A stretch of 64,000 bases of DNA from Carboxylicivirga sediminis (GTDB lineage: Bacteria > Bacteroidota > Bacteroidia > Bacteroidales > Marinilabiliaceae). The stretch covers positions 62,001-126,000 of the forward strand of contig NZ_JAGTAR010000008.1 of NCBI RefSeq assembly GCF_018156225.1. The letters run 5' to 3'. Positions within the stretch are counted from its first letter, which is position 1, and each line of letters starts with the position of its first letter. The notes under the pieces were generated by a model, which saw only the letters and a program-made list of their open reading frames with translations, searched no databases and was not told where the DNA came from. Positions 63,925 to 64,000 of this stretch are shown one piece after another. A program made the translations under genes and the position numbers.

Positions 63925-64000
63925 ACTTCATCACCTCATCCCGGCCTTTCCGCTATGGCGGAATAAATCCTCCTCAAGGAGAAGGTGACTTCACAAATAA
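63925..64000. repeat. Possible interspersed intergenic repeat
   Basis: Text with CATCACCTCATCCCGGCC and CTCCTCAAGGAGAAGGTGA resembles a dispersed intergenic repeat type common in Bacteroidota genomes. Recognised by pattern only; copies elsewhere cannot be seen from this window. Confidence 0.35.

Overview
The window is chromosomal DNA of a Bacteroidota bacterium. Inference rests on four SusC/SusD-type modules (three SusC, three SusD), promoters of the TTTG-N19-TAnnTTTG kind instead of sigma70 boxes, weak Shine-Dalgarno use with A-rich start contexts, a type IX secretion C-terminal remnant, and Bacteroidota-only families such as DUF3822. Sulfur-compound respiration next to marine-type polysaccharide loci suggests a Marinilabiliales-like, probably anaerobic or facultative, organism; the order is a guess. 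Layout: 1-2.2 kb holds the tail of a DUF819 membrane protein and a GH20 hexosaminidase lipoprotein. 2.6-7.3 kb holds a chemoreceptor without a periplasmic domain and the conserved block rsmD / DUF3822 / hypothetical / divergent helicase. 7.3-8.6 kb is a gene graveyard with a type IX sorting-domain remnant, a propeller-repeat remnant and a lipoprotein pseudogene. 8.6-9.7 kb has two small membrane or secreted unknowns. 10-16.6 kb is a minus-strand nucleotide-sugar block: phosphosugar mutase, rfbD, rfbC, rfbA, UDP-glucuronate decarboxylase and UDP-glucose dehydrogenase, without rfbB. 17-20.1 kb is housekeeping: rpsA, a STAS protein and rnz. 20.3-35.0 kb is the most coherent accessory system: SusC, SusD and a surface lipoprotein, a LacI-type regulator, a GH2 exo-beta-glucosaminidase-like enzyme, two ROK proteins, a GH9 enzyme of the glucosaminidase-like type, and a GH8 enzyme interrupted by an in-frame TGA. 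The combination GH2 + GH9 + GH8 + ROK points to chitosan or glucosamine-oligosaccharide use. Two near-identical 16-bp palindromes, each overlapping the -33 element of a promoter with the same internal spacing, precede the susC gene and the GH2 gene and are the likely LacI operators. 35.1-37.9 kb is an ArsR-controlled metalloid operon (ArsR, small thioredoxin, ArsF-like, ArsG-like, ArsP-like permease) with two matching operators. 38-39.2 kb has an AraC regulator and a VOC protein. 39.3-44.5 kb is a molybdenum-cofactor operon (MOSC-MogA fusion, moaC, a short moaA, moeA, a MobB-like P-loop protein, mobA, a TSUP exporter). 44.9-50.4 kb is a sulfur respiration operon: Tat-exported molybdopterin oxidoreductase, four-cluster ferredoxin subunit, NrfD-like membrane subunit, two half-size YeeE/YedE sulfur transporters and a rhodanese-like protein whose active-site Cys is missing. 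The cofactor operon probably serves this enzyme. A BFD-type 2Fe-2S protein follows. 51.6-63.5 kb holds two SusC/SusD/lipoprotein operons with no enzymes in view; the first has a long leader with tandem promoters, a 17-codon ORF and two inverted repeats sharing the central sequence TTCGCCAG. 63.6-63.9 kb is a degenerate tandem array with a strict 41-bp period. No tRNA, rRNA, intact insertion sequence, CRISPR array or prophage was recognised.
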